The notes: generated from the letters alone by a model not told the origin. A DNA stretch of 6,588 nt from Alcaligenaceae bacterium UBA6179 (GCA_002422175.1 DITR01000138.1:563-7150), one strand, 5' to 3'. Counted from the first letter of the stretch, positions 1 through 6,412 are shown. Translations and numbers: made by a program.

Positions 1-117
1 CGAGTCCTCTTCTGGGCACCAACGTATTTGAGCATGTCACGTCTTAGGTCGATATCACGTATTCGACCCTCATGTTCTAGTATAGCCTTAGCTATAACGA
101 CTTAATGGGCATGATTC
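1..117. other. Left-edge upstream region of the AEC transporter gene
   Basis: This stretch holds no gene I can support. A perfect inverted repeat, TATAGC-CTTA-GCTATA, occupies 81-96. It overlaps a -10-like TATAAC at 93-98, about 20 bases before the transporter ATG, but no good -35 box sits 16-18 bases upstream of it. The dyad could be an operator or chance. On the - strand a reading frame is open from about 103 to the left edge, with a single ATG at 35 and no visible Shine-Dalgarno site. It could be the start of a divergent gene, but too little is present to name it. Confidence 0.3.
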
Positions 118-1071
118 ATGCTTTTCATAACTGTCTTTGAAGCTGTTTTTCCGGTCTTCGCCCTCATTTTTGCTGGCTGGTTAGCGGCTCGAGCCAATAT
201 TCTTGATCAATCTTCAACCCGCGTACTAAATCAGTTCGTCATTTACATGGCACTACCTGCCTTGCTATTTATAGCTATGGCACGTACCCCTATCGACCAA
301 TTGGCTCAACCCGGGTTTATAGCGGCCTACATGCTGGGTGTTGGGGCGGCTGCCGCCTCTTACTGGTTTTTAAGTCGGCACGACAACCTTGACCCCATTG
401 ATCGCATTATTAACAGCATGAGTGCGGGTTACGGTAATGCAGGTTTTATGGGCATACCCTTAATGTTAATTGTGTTTGGGCCTGAGGCATTGGCGCCCTC
501 TATCATTTGCACAGTCATGACCGTTACGGTGCAATTTGGAATCACCATTATTTGTATCGAGCTTAAGCTTGCTCGAGGTAAAGGCATATTTCCCGCACTT
601 TTAAAAGTGGGTCGTTCGGTCATTCGCAACCCCCTGTTGGTGTCACCCTTACTAGGTATTGTGTGGTCTGCTTTGGGTCTATGGCAGCCGGTTGCAGCCC
701 TCAGTTTTTTAAATTTACTTGGGGCAGCTGCGACCCCTTGTGCGTTGGTGGCAATTGGTCTCTTCTTAGCCCATACCCCTAAGCAAACTCGCACACGCGC
801 TGTGAATCATATTAGTGTGGTCAAGTTGTTAGTACAACCATTTGTCGTAATGGTTTTGACGCTATGGGTGTTTGATATGCCTATTATGTGGGCCTGGGTT
901 GCCATACTGACCAGCGCCCTACCTCTAGGTACGGGTCCTTTCATGTTAGCCAGTTTATATAAACGCCAAGCCACAGCCAGCGCGCAATCGATATTAGTGA
1001 CAACCATTATTTCAATGATAACGTTAAGTGGTATCGTTGCATGGGTCGATTATTTACTGTTGCGACCGTAA
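118..1071 (+). CDS. AEC family (auxin efflux carrier-like) membrane transporter
   Basis: The 317-residue protein is almost entirely hydrophobic, with about ten predicted membrane helices (roughly residues 4-25, 37-54, 67-86, 108-122, 128-148, 172-188, 195-219, 233-252, 256-278 and 291-314), the usual size and layout of the AEC family. The N-terminal half carries the family-like stretch GYGNAGFMGIPL (104-115). The C-terminal half has NPLLVSPLLG (171-180) and ATPCALVAIG (205-214). Characterised relatives move small organic anions such as malate or malonate, or auxin in plants; the substrate here cannot be read from sequence. The protein should sit in the inner membrane. ATG 118 is the first usable start because an in-frame TGA lies at 112-114; no strong ribosome site precedes it. 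The next gene starts 19 bases after its stop, so the two are probably co-transcribed. The family is certain enough; the function is open. Confidence 0.88.
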   Translation: MLFITVFEAVFPVFALIFAGWLAARANILDQSSTRVLNQFVIYMALPALLFIAMARTPIDQLAQPGFIAAYMLGVGAAAASYWFLSRHDNLDPIDRIINSMSAGYGNAGFMGIPLMLIVFGPEALAPSIICTVMTVTVQFGITIICIELKLARGKGIFPALLKVGRSVIRNPLLVSPLLGIVWSALGLWQPVAALSFLNLLGAAATPCALVAIGLFLAHTPKQTRTRAVNHISVVKLLVQPFVVMVLTLWVFDMPIMWAWVAILTSALPLGTGPFMLASLYKRQATASAQSILVTTIISMITLSGIVAWVDYLLLRP

Positions 1072-1079
1072 AATTTTTC

Positions 1080-1083
1080 GGAG
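1080..1083 (+). promoter_or_regulatory. Ribosome binding site fixing the start of the FMN/Fe-S protein gene
   Basis: GGAG lies 7 bases before ATG 1091. The same frame could also begin at a GTG at 1028, adding 21 residues, but that start lies inside the preceding transporter gene, has no ribosome site and would put a polar, Cys-containing stretch before the membrane helix. ATG 1091 is therefore preferred. Confidence 0.7.
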
Positions 1084-1090
1084 CATACCT

Positions 1091-2740
1091 ATGCTTTTTA
1101 TCGGTCGTTACAGTGCACTTTACATAGCTATTATTGCCAGCGTTGTCACGCTAGCAATGGCCTTAACCCTCTCGCTTGATTGGTTAGTCTTAACCGTACT
1201 ATTTTTAGCCCTCACCGCGCTGGGCTTTTACGACCTTAAGCAAACACATCATGCCGTTCGACGTAGCTACCCGATCATAGGCAATCTTCGCTACTTTTTT
1301 GAGTCGATTCGGCCTGAATTGAGACAATATTTTTTTGAAGATGACAGTCAAGATACCCCTTTTTCGCGTGACAGTCGAACCATGGTTTACCAGCGCGCCA
1401 AGCAACAAATCGATAAGCGCGCATTTGGTACCCACATAGACGTTTACAACGATCACTATGAGTGGATCAACCACTCGATGGCACCCCAGCAAATTACAGA
1501 CCCTCATTTTAGAATCACAGTGGGCGGCTCTGCCTGTAAGCAACCCGTTAATTTGTCGGTTTTAAACATTTCAGCCATGAGTTTTGGTTCTTTATCAGCC
1601 AATGCTATTTTGGCACTGAATGAAGGTGCAAAAATAGGCCATTTTGCCCATGATACGGGGGAAGGTGGTATCAGTGCTTACCATCTTAGGCCTGGTGGTG
1701 ATTTGATTTGGAACATTGGTTCCGGTTATTTTGGCTGCCGCGATAACGAAGGTCATTTTAATGACCAAGCCTTTGCGGCCAATGCAACAAGACCAGAAGT
1801 CAAAATGATTGAAATCAAGCTTTCACAAGGGGCTAAACCTGGGCATGGTGGTATCTTGCCTGGTAGCAAAGTTACACCAGAAATTGCTGCTGCACGAGGT
1901 GTTCCGGTTGGCAAAGACTGTAACTCGCCTGCTTCACACAGCGCTTTTGATTCACCCATAGGTTTATTGATGTTTGTAGACAAATTGCGTCGTTTGTCTG
2001 GTGGTAAACCGGTGGGTTTCAAACTGTGTATTGGCCACCCTTGGGAATGGTTTGCCATTGCTAAAGCCATGATAGAAACCGATATTAAGCCTGACTTTAT
2101 TGTGGTCGATGGCGCAGAGGGCGGCACCGGTGCAGCACCTGTCGAATTTGCAGATCATGTGGGCACACCATTGCGAGAGGCACTTCGTTTAGTGCACAAC
2201 ACCTTAGTGGGGTTAGGTATTCGCGATCAAATCAAGCTGGGCGCATCGGGCAAAATTGTTTCAGCGTTTGATATGGCGCGTGTTTTTGCTTTGGGTGCCG
2301 ATTGGTGCAATAGTGCCCGTGCTTTCATGTTCGCAATTGGTTGTATTCAAGCGCAACAATGTCATACAGGTAAGTGCCCAACGGGTGTCGCCACACAAGA
2401 CGAAGGCCGTCAACGTGCTTTAGTCGTAACTGACAAAGCCCCTCGGGTTGCAAATTATCATCGCAATACGCTTAAGTCTCTCGCAGAACTAGTCGGTGCA
2501 GCCGGCCTCTCACACCCAAACCAGTTGCGCACACAACACATTGCCTGCCGCAGCGCGACCAGTCGTGTAAGCCTCATGTCTGTTTTATTTCCAGATTTTG
2601 AAGAAGGTGAAATATTGCGTGGCACGTTAAGAACACGCGTCTTTCAATTGGGCTGGCCACTGGCACAAGCCAATAGTTTTGCAATGGCGCAAGACTTTAA
2701 AAAAGTGTGGGACAGCCCTCGCGATGGTGCGATGATTTAA
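1091..2740 (+). CDS. Membrane-anchored FMN-binding glutamate synthase family protein (YerD-like)
   Basis: From ATG 1091 the product is 549 residues. Two hydrophobic helices at about 6-25 and 28-45 suggest an N-terminal membrane anchor. The rest matches the FMN/2-oxoglutarate barrel domain of glutamate synthase large subunits: ISAMSFGSLS (160-169), KPGHGG (249-254), DGAEGGTGAAP (340-350) and GASGK (384-388). The three cluster cysteines are present as C-x5-C-x4-C at 418, 424 and 429, followed by PTGVATQD, as in the 3Fe-4S site of glutamate synthase. The N-terminal glutaminase and C-terminal beta-helix (GXGXG) domains of full GltB are absent, so the protein cannot release ammonia from glutamine by itself. 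Stand-alone members such as Bacillus YerD are usually labelled glutamate synthase-like; their reaction is not settled to my knowledge. The gene directly follows the AEC transporter and is probably in the same operon. Confidence 0.87.
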   Translation: MLFIGRYSALYIAIIASVVTLAMALTLSLDWLVLTVLFLALTALGFYDLKQTHHAVRRSYPIIGNLRYFFESIRPELRQYFFEDDSQDTPFSRDSRTMVYQRAKQQIDKRAFGTHIDVYNDHYEWINHSMAPQQITDPHFRITVGGSACKQPVNLSVLNISAMSFGSLSANAILALNEGAKIGHFAHDTGEGGISAYHLRPGGDLIWNIGSGYFGCRDNEGHFNDQAFAANATRPEVKMIEIKLSQGAKPGHGGILPGSKVTPEIAAARGVPVGKDCNSPASHSAFDSPIGLLMFVDKLRRLSGGKPVGFKLCIGHPWEWFAIAKAMIETDIKPDFIVVDGAEGGTGAAPVEFADHVGTPLREALRLVHNTLVGLGIRDQIKLGASGKIVSAFDMARVFALGADWCNSARAFMFAIGCIQAQQCHTGKCPTGVATQDEGRQRALVVTDKAPRVANYHRNTLKSLAELVGAAGLSHPNQLRTQHIACRSATSRVSLMSVLFPDFEEGEILRGTLRTRVFQLGWPLAQANSFAMAQDFKKVWDSPRDGAMI

Positions 2741-2881
2741 TACATGGCTAAACAAAGTTGCTAGACCCAGAACAGGTATCCATAAAGCAACCTCTACTGG
2801 AAGTATTGCTAATCAATCGCTGACGCTTACTTTAAATATAGGTTTCTAACTATTTATAGGTCATTTTAAGGCGCTCACGCT
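2741..2881. other. Intergenic spacer before lrgA
   Basis: This 141-base spacer separates the YerD-like gene from lrgA on the same strand. I see no GC-rich stem followed by a T-run, so no intrinsic terminator is called. Its right half is AT-rich (for example TTTAAATATAGG at 2831-2842) and probably holds the lrgAB promoter, but no -35/-10 pair is good enough to mark. AAGG at 2868-2871, ten bases before the ATG, is a loosely spaced ribosome site for lrgA. Confidence 0.35.
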
Positions 2882-3229
2882 ATGCAGGCGTTAACTGGTT
2901 TCACGCTTTTATTGATTTTTCAGGCGCTTGGTGAGGCATTGGTTCGGGTTTTTAACTTACCCCTACCCGGTCCTGTAGCGGGTATGGTCTGTTTGATTCC
3001 AGCCCTGTATTGGCCACGCTTAAGAGTTACGATTCAAGCCGCCGCTGATTTTTTACTGAATAATTTATCGTTATTGTTTGTACCAGTCGGTGTGGGGGTG
3101 ATGACGCACCTTGATTTGTTGTCAGAGTTTGGTGTGCGAATTGGCTTGATTTTGATTGTGTCATCTGTGGTGGGTATAGCTGTCACGGCTTGGTTGCTAG
3201 GCCACACAAAAGAAGACGAACATGTCTGA
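2882..3229 (+). CDS. lrgA: CidA/LrgA family membrane protein, LrgAB small subunit
   Basis: The 115-residue protein has four likely membrane helices (about 4-22, 30-44, 58-76 and 85-106) and a short charged tail. Family signatures are PLPGPVAGM (27-35) and NLSLLFVPVGVGVM (61-74), close to the conserved LPGPxxGM and FFVPAGVGxM-type stretches of CidA/LrgA proteins. The length is normal. The family was first described as holin/antiholin-like regulators of murein hydrolases in Staphylococcus; later work on Bacillus PftAB and Streptococcus LrgAB supports pyruvate transport together with the LrgB partner. The stop codon overlaps the start of lrgB by 8 bases, so the two are translated together. No LytSR or LysR regulator gene is visible alongside. 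Confidence 0.9.
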   Translation: MQALTGFTLLLIFQALGEALVRVFNLPLPGPVAGMVCLIPALYWPRLRVTIQAAADFLLNNLSLLFVPVGVGVMTHLDLLSEFGVRIGLILIVSSVVGIAVTAWLLGHTKEDEHV

Positions 3230-3971
3230 TTTTGTCGAACTCTGGACATATCTTTCAACCACACCATTGTTTGGCTTGGCGTCAACACTTGCGCTGTACC
3301 TTGTTACCAGTGTCATCTATAAGAAACTTAATCAACACCCTTTAGCCAACCCTGTTTTATGGACAGTGATTGTTTTAGCATTGGCCTTAACGTTGCTTAA
3401 AGTGCCTTATCAAACCTATTTTTCTGGCGCACAGTTCATTCATTTTTTACTGGGTCCTGCCGTGGTTGCCTTGGCATGGCCATTGTGGCTCAAACGCGTT
3501 GACCTGATGCGGCGTTTGCCACGCTTATTCATGGCTGCTTTTGTCGGTGGTGTGGTGTCAGCTCTGATAGCGGTTGCCATGGCATGGATGCTTGACTTGC
3601 CTCAGTATTTGGCCATGTCGCTAGCGCCTAAATCAGTCACGGCACCGGTGGCAATGGGTTTGGCAGACAAAATGGGGGGGTTGCCTGAGCTGGCTGCAAT
3701 TTTTGCAGTGTTAACGGGTTTAATCGGCGCACTTTTAGGCAAATACATATTTGATTTTATTGGCATTACCCGTGACACCAGTGGGTGGGCGCAGCGAGGT
3801 TTTGCTCTGGGCACTATTTCACATGGTATTGGTGCGGCTCGCGCTATCCAGGTTCAAGCCACCGCAGGGGCCTTTGCTGGGCTTGCCTTGGGGTTACAAG
3901 TCATACTGGCATCGCTCTGGATGCCAGTCCTACTTTGGCTTTTATTGTGGCTCAACCCAACCTGGGGTTGA
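3222..3971 (+). CDS. lrgB: LrgB family membrane protein, LrgAB large subunit
   Basis: The 249-residue protein is highly hydrophobic, with about six to eight membrane segments and the conserved LrgB motifs in order: YFSGAQFIHFLLGPAVVALA (66-85), LAPKSVTAPVAMG (134-146) and GTISHGIGAARA (197-208), followed by AGAFAGLALGL (215-225). Length and motif order are typical of full-length LrgB/PftB. It should form an inner-membrane transporter with the LrgA partner; pyruvate is the best supported substrate in characterised bacterial pairs, and the plant homologue PLGG1 carries glycolate/glycerate. ATG 3222 lies inside the lrgA tail (8-base overlap) with only a weak ribosome site (AGAAGA), which fits translational coupling. 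Its stop lies 5 bases from the stop of the convergent ectC gene. Confidence 0.92.
   Translation: MSDFVELWTYLSTTPLFGLASTLALYLVTSVIYKKLNQHPLANPVLWTVIVLALALTLLKVPYQTYFSGAQFIHFLLGPAVVALAWPLWLKRVDLMRRLPRLFMAAFVGGVVSALIAVAMAWMLDLPQYLAMSLAPKSVTAPVAMGLADKMGGLPELAAIFAVLTGLIGALLGKYIFDFIGITRDTSGWAQRGFALGTISHGIGAARAIQVQATAGAFAGLALGLQVILASLWMPVLLWLLLWLNPTWG
3905..3928. repeat. Perfect 9-bp inverted repeat in the 3' end of lrgB
   Basis: ACTGGCATC (3905-3913) and GATGCCAGT (3920-3928) form a perfect stem around the 6-base loop GCTCTG. It lies inside lrgB and about 50 bases beyond the ectC stop on the opposite strand. A T-rich stretch (CTTTGGCTTTTATTG) follows on the + strand, but there is no clean T-run on either side. 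It may be a transcript-end structure for ectABC or a coding coincidence. Confidence 0.4.
3952..3971. terminator. Candidate bidirectional hairpin at the lrgB/ectC junction
   Basis: TCAACCC (3952-3958) and GGGTTGA (3965-3971) form a perfect 7-bp stem with a 6-base loop; the right arm contains the lrgB stop codon. It is the hairpin closest to the meeting point of the two convergent transcripts. It lacks a T-run on either strand, so classical intrinsic termination is uncertain, and it may instead stabilise 3' ends. Confidence 0.35.
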
Positions 3972-3976
3972 TATGT

Positions 3977-4366
3977 CTATGTCTCTAAAGCATAAGCGCC
4001 CGTTGCATCGTGCACTTCAGCCCCGGTTAACGGTGGGTTAAAGACACATACCATGCGCATGGCTTCCCCCTGATTGGCTTCCAGCACATGGTGATCATGC
4101 GCATTCAGGGCATATAAGGTACCCGGTCTAATTTGATGGGTTTTGCCAGAGGCCACCTCGGTAATTTGCCCTTTGCCTTCAATGCAATAAACTGTTTCGA
4201 GGTGGTTACGATAGGTCATCTCAAGCTTCGCACCGGCTTTGATAATCGTATCGTTAACTGAGTAACCCATACCCGCATCTTTAAAAATCAAACGACGGCT
4301 GGTCCAACCTGGGGTATCGACCTCAGCAGGGGTACCTAAAACATCTTCAAGTTGTTTAATAATCAT
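3977..4366 (-). CDS. ectC: L-ectoine synthase
   Basis: EctC closes the ring of N-gamma-acetyl-L-2,4-diaminobutyrate by loss of water to give ectoine, the last step of the pathway, in the cytoplasm. The 129-residue length is normal for this cupin-fold enzyme. The metal-ligand residues of characterised EctC proteins are found at matching positions: Glu57 in HLETVYCIEG, Tyr85 in GTLYALNAHD and His93 in DHHVL. Trp21, Arg25, Asn38 and Thr40 in the N-terminal part also fit the family. The start overlaps the ectB stop as ATGA, with GAGGTG 5 bases upstream. No ectD hydroxylase follows; instead lrgB converges after 5 bases, so 5-hydroxyectoine synthesis is not encoded in this window. Confidence 0.97.
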   Translation of the reverse strand: MIIKQLEDVLGTPAEVDTPGWTSRRLIFKDAGMGYSVNDTIIKAGAKLEMTYRNHLETVYCIEGKGQITEVASGKTHQIRPGTLYALNAHDHHVLEANQGEAMRMVCVFNPPLTGAEVHDATGAYALET

Positions 4367-5628
4367 ACTTTCACCTCGATTTCGATATCTTTTACAAGCG
4401 CCATGCTCTCTTGAATCACATCTAAGCCGAAATCAAGATCAACTCGGCTAATGGTTAAGCTGGGTAATAATTTTAAAACTTGATCATCAATACCTGCTGT
4501 CTCAACAATCACACCCCGTTCAAAACAAGCTTTTGAAACCTTATCTGCCATGGCTGGGTTCTTGAATTCAACCCCGATAATTAAGCCTCGACCTCTCACT
4601 ATCGCGTCGATGTCAAAGGTTTCAATCATGGCTCTCAAACGTTTCTGGGTATGTTGCCCTTTGCTAAGCACTTGTTTTTCTAATGTGTCATCGACCCAAA
4701 AGTCAAGCGCTGCTGTGGCTGTCACAAACGATGGGCAGTGGCCTCTAAACGTGCCGTTATGCTCGCCAGGTTCCCAAAGATCGTATTCAGGCTTAATTAA
4801 AACTAACGCCAAAGGTAGGCCGTAACCCGATAACGATTTAGACAAAGTAATGATGTCAGGCACGATGCCCGCCTCATCAAAACTAAAAAATGAACCCGTA
4901 CGACCACAACCCACTTGAATATCATCAACAATTAGCAAAATGCCATGGTCAGCTGTAATTTGACGTAAACGCTGCAACCATTTGCTTGACGCGACATTAA
5001 CACCCCCTTCAGCTTGAACCGTTTCTAAAATGACTGCAGCGGGCAACTCAAAACCGCTACCGCCGTCAGCTAATAACGTTTCGAAATAAGTGAGGGTGTC
5101 TAAGTCACGCCCCAAAAACCCTTCAAAAGGTATTGAAGTCGTGTGATTTAATGGCACCCCAGCGCCAGCCCGCTTAAAGCCATTACCCGTAACTGACAAA
5201 GCCCCTAGCGTCATGCCATGAAATGCATTGGTAAAGTGCACAATCTGTTGCCGTCCTGTCACCTTACGTGCCAACTTCATAGCCGCTTCAACTGCATTGG
5301 TACCCGTTGGCCCAGGGAATTGATACTTGTAAGACATGCCCCGTGGCTTCAAGATCACTTCTTGAAAACGTTGAATAAAGCGCTGCTTGGCTTCGCTATA
5401 CATATCGAGTGTGTGGGTGATGCCATCGCCAGTTAAATAACGGAGTAATGCTTGCTTGATCGGCTCTGGATTGTGGCCATAATTCAATACCCCAGCACCG
5501 CTAAAGAAATCTAAATATCGTTGACCTGATGTGTCAACCATCCAAGGCCCTTTAGCGGAACTAAAAACCGCTGGGAAGTTGCGGCAATAACTGCGCACCT
5601 CAGACTCATATTGTTCAAATGTATTCAT
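4363..5628 (-). CDS. ectB: L-2,4-diaminobutyrate--2-oxoglutarate transaminase
   Basis: EctB is the PLP-dependent enzyme that moves an amino group from glutamate to L-aspartate-4-semialdehyde, giving L-2,4-diaminobutyrate and 2-oxoglutarate, the committed step of ectoine synthesis. The 421-residue protein begins with the typical EctB opening (FEQYESEVRSYCRNFPAVF, 4-22). It has the class III aminotransferase features: FFSGAGVLNYGHNP (41-54), GPTGTNAVEAA (106-116) for phosphate binding, IVDDIQVGCGRTG (233-245) with Asp235 facing the pyridine nitrogen, Lys264 in LSKSLSGYG as the Schiff-base lysine, and NGTFRG (291-296). It is full length with no damage. The start overlaps the ectA stop (ATGA) and is preceded by a near-perfect Shine-Dalgarno site lying within the last ectA codons; the stop overlaps the ectC start in the same way. 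Confidence 0.97.
   Translation of the reverse strand: MNTFEQYESEVRSYCRNFPAVFSSAKGPWMVDTSGQRYLDFFSGAGVLNYGHNPEPIKQALLRYLTGDGITHTLDMYSEAKQRFIQRFQEVILKPRGMSYKYQFPGPTGTNAVEAAMKLARKVTGRQQIVHFTNAFHGMTLGALSVTGNGFKRAGAGVPLNHTTSIPFEGFLGRDLDTLTYFETLLADGGSGFELPAAVILETVQAEGGVNVASSKWLQRLRQITADHGILLIVDDIQVGCGRTGSFFSFDEAGIVPDIITLSKSLSGYGLPLALVLIKPEYDLWEPGEHNGTFRGHCPSFVTATAALDFWVDDTLEKQVLSKGQHTQKRLRAMIETFDIDAIVRGRGLIIGVEFKNPAMADKVSKACFERGVIVETAGIDDQVLKLLPSLTISRVDLDFGLDVIQESMALVKDIEIEVKV
4372..4377 (-). promoter_or_regulatory. ectC ribosome binding site within the ectB end
   Basis: GAGGTG on the - strand lies 5 bases before the ectC ATG and is read as codons near the ectB C-terminus. With the ATGA overlap it supports translational coupling of ectB and ectC. 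Confidence 0.75.
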
Positions 5629-6158
5629 ACTGTACCTCCTGAGTAAACGATGGGGCCGATGCGAACTAACGGTTCGGCTGCATGACCATCGGGAAATTGA
5701 TTTGCCTCAAAGTGTGGCACCCATTCACAGGGCGCATCATTATTTGCAGCAAATCGCGTAAAAAGTTTGTGTGAGGGCGCGTTATCAGTCGCAACCGTAG
5801 CAGTGAGCCACAAACATGATTGATTGGCAGGTAATGCCAACCAATGTTCAAGCATTTTTTGACCTAAACGTTGCCCCTGCATGGTGGGGTGCACTGCAAT
5901 TTGCCAACAAAAAACGGTATCTTGCTGTGCAGGGGGATGGTAGCCAATAATGGCACCGACAATCTGTTGATCATGCTCAACCACTAGGCATGTTGAACCA
6001 AAATCAGTTGCCATCAATACATAAAAATAGGGGGAATTCAAATCAAGCACACCGGTTTCACGCACCAGGTGCCAGAGAGCCAAACCATCATGGGGTTGAG
6101 CTGCTCTAAAATTTAATTTTAATTGCACAGAATCTATTTTTTTAAAATCGATATGCAT
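5625..6158 (-). CDS. ectA: L-2,4-diaminobutyrate N-gamma-acetyltransferase
   Basis: EctA transfers acetyl from acetyl-CoA to the gamma-amino group of L-2,4-diaminobutyrate. The 177-residue length fits the family, and the protein is a single GNAT domain. It has the EctA-specific stretch LVRETGVLDLNSPY (31-44), the core strand CWQIAVHP (84-91), the acetyl-CoA loop QGQRLG (94-99), and TVATDNAPSHKLF (121-133). It is the first enzyme gene of ectABC. Its ATG follows immediately on the TGA of an upstream 59-codon frame and has no spaced Shine-Dalgarno site (GGTGA abuts the ATG), unlike ectB and ectC. A GTG at codon 11 is an alternative start that would remove a short Lys-rich N-terminus. The function is secure; the exact start is less so. 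Confidence 0.95.
   Translation of the reverse strand: MHIDFKKIDSVQLKLNFRAAQPHDGLALWHLVRETGVLDLNSPYFYVLMATDFGSTCLVVEHDQQIVGAIIGYHPPAQQDTVFCWQIAVHPTMQGQRLGQKMLEHWLALPANQSCLWLTATVATDNAPSHKLFTRFAANNDAPCEWVPHFEANQFPDGHAAEPLVRIGPIVYSGGTV
5634..5640 (-). promoter_or_regulatory. Strong ectB ribosome binding site within the ectA end
   Basis: AGGAGGT on the - strand, 5 bases before the ectB ATG, encodes part of the Ser-Gly-Gly near the ectA C-terminus. It is the best Shine-Dalgarno match seen in the window and predicts efficient ectB translation, in contrast to the weak site at ectA. Confidence 0.85.
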
Positions 6159-6338
6159 TCACCATTTAAGAATGTTTGCACCATGAGCGGTTTCGCTCAT
6201 CATGGCATTGGGGTCAAAAATTTCAACACTTTTATTCAAGTGTTGATCAATTGCGCTAAACACATTGACCCGTGAAGCAACCAAAAGGCTGCGTAAGGAA
6301 TCACCTACGAAACTGCATTCGGTGATGAGAAATTGCAT
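6159..6338 (-). CDS. Possible 59-residue small protein or leader ORF directly upstream of ectA
   Basis: On the - strand an ATG at 6338, directly after an in-frame TAA, opens a 59-codon frame that ends in TGA at 6161-6159. The next base begins the ectA ATG, and both frames are the same. The product starts MQFLITECSFVGDSLRSLL and ends ETAHGANILKW. It has an ordinary mixed composition, a mildly amphipathic middle part (about 13-40), two cysteine-free thirds and no membrane segment or motif I recognise. No clear ribosome site precedes the ATG. It could be a coupled leader peptide, an unrecognised small protein or an accidental frame over a structured mRNA leader. A random frame of this length is not rare enough (roughly a 6% chance per start codon) to prove coding, so I hold it as tentative. 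Confidence 0.35.
   Translation of the reverse strand: MQFLITECSFVGDSLRSLLVASRVNVFSAIDQHLNKSVEIFDPNAMMSETAHGANILKW
6183..6200 (-). repeat. Stem-loop just upstream of ectA
   Basis: On the - strand, ATGAGCG-AAAC-CGCTCAT forms a perfect 7-bp stem with a 4-base loop, ending 24 bases before the ectA ATG. Two further C-G pairs can form outside it if three bases bulge. It falls inside the 59-codon frame and would be part of the ectA leader RNA. There is no T-run after it, so it is not a standard terminator. Confidence 0.5.
6223..6246 (-). repeat. Perfect 9-bp stem-loop in the ectA leader
   Basis: TCAACACTT and AAGTGTTGA form a perfect 9-bp stem with a 6-base loop (GAATAA read on the - strand). It lies 22 bases from the second stem-loop, and TTGATCAA, an 8-base palindrome, abuts it at 6243-6250. 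The same TCAACACT octamer recurs at 6420-6427 beside a -10-like box. It may be an RNA element or a protein-binding dyad. Confidence 0.5.
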
Positions 6339-6342
6339 TTAA

Positions 6343-6372
6343 ACCATAACATGACACGTTGTTGGCTGGCAA
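6343..6372 (-). promoter_or_regulatory. Weak proximal promoter candidate for ectABC
   Basis: On the - strand, TTGCCA (6372-6367, 5 of 6 to the -35 consensus) and TATGGT (6348-6343, 4 of 6 to -10) are separated by 18 bases. Transcription would start inside the 59-codon frame, which would then not be translated from this transcript and would leave a leader of roughly 175 bases carrying both stem-loops. Confidence 0.25.
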
Positions 6373-6412
6373 GCATTACGCTAAAACGAACTGACAAATT
6401 TCACCAAAGACC

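Noticed and set aside
1..103. Open frames on both strands at the left edge (- strand frame with ATG at 35)
   Set aside because: The - strand frame reads plausibly but has no start with a ribosome site and too few residues to identify; the + strand frame is Ser/Arg-rich like an antisense shadow.
1028..1090. Upstream GTG start extending the YerD-like protein by 21 residues
   Set aside because: It lies inside the transporter gene, has no ribosome site, and the ATG at 1091 has GGAG at good spacing followed directly by the membrane helix.
2757..2791. GTTGCT...AGCAAC inverted repeat after the YerD-like gene as a terminator
   Set aside because: The stem is only 6 bp with a loop of over 20 bases and no T-run follows.
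3751..4041. + strand frames overlapping the lrgB end and ectC
   Set aside because: They are shadow frames of lrgB and ectC, both of which have intact family motifs in their own frames.
6183..6275. + strand ORF of about 30 codons opposite the ectA leader (ATG at 6183)
   Set aside because: It is short, has no ribosome site and lies antisense to the leader; nothing supports it as a gene.
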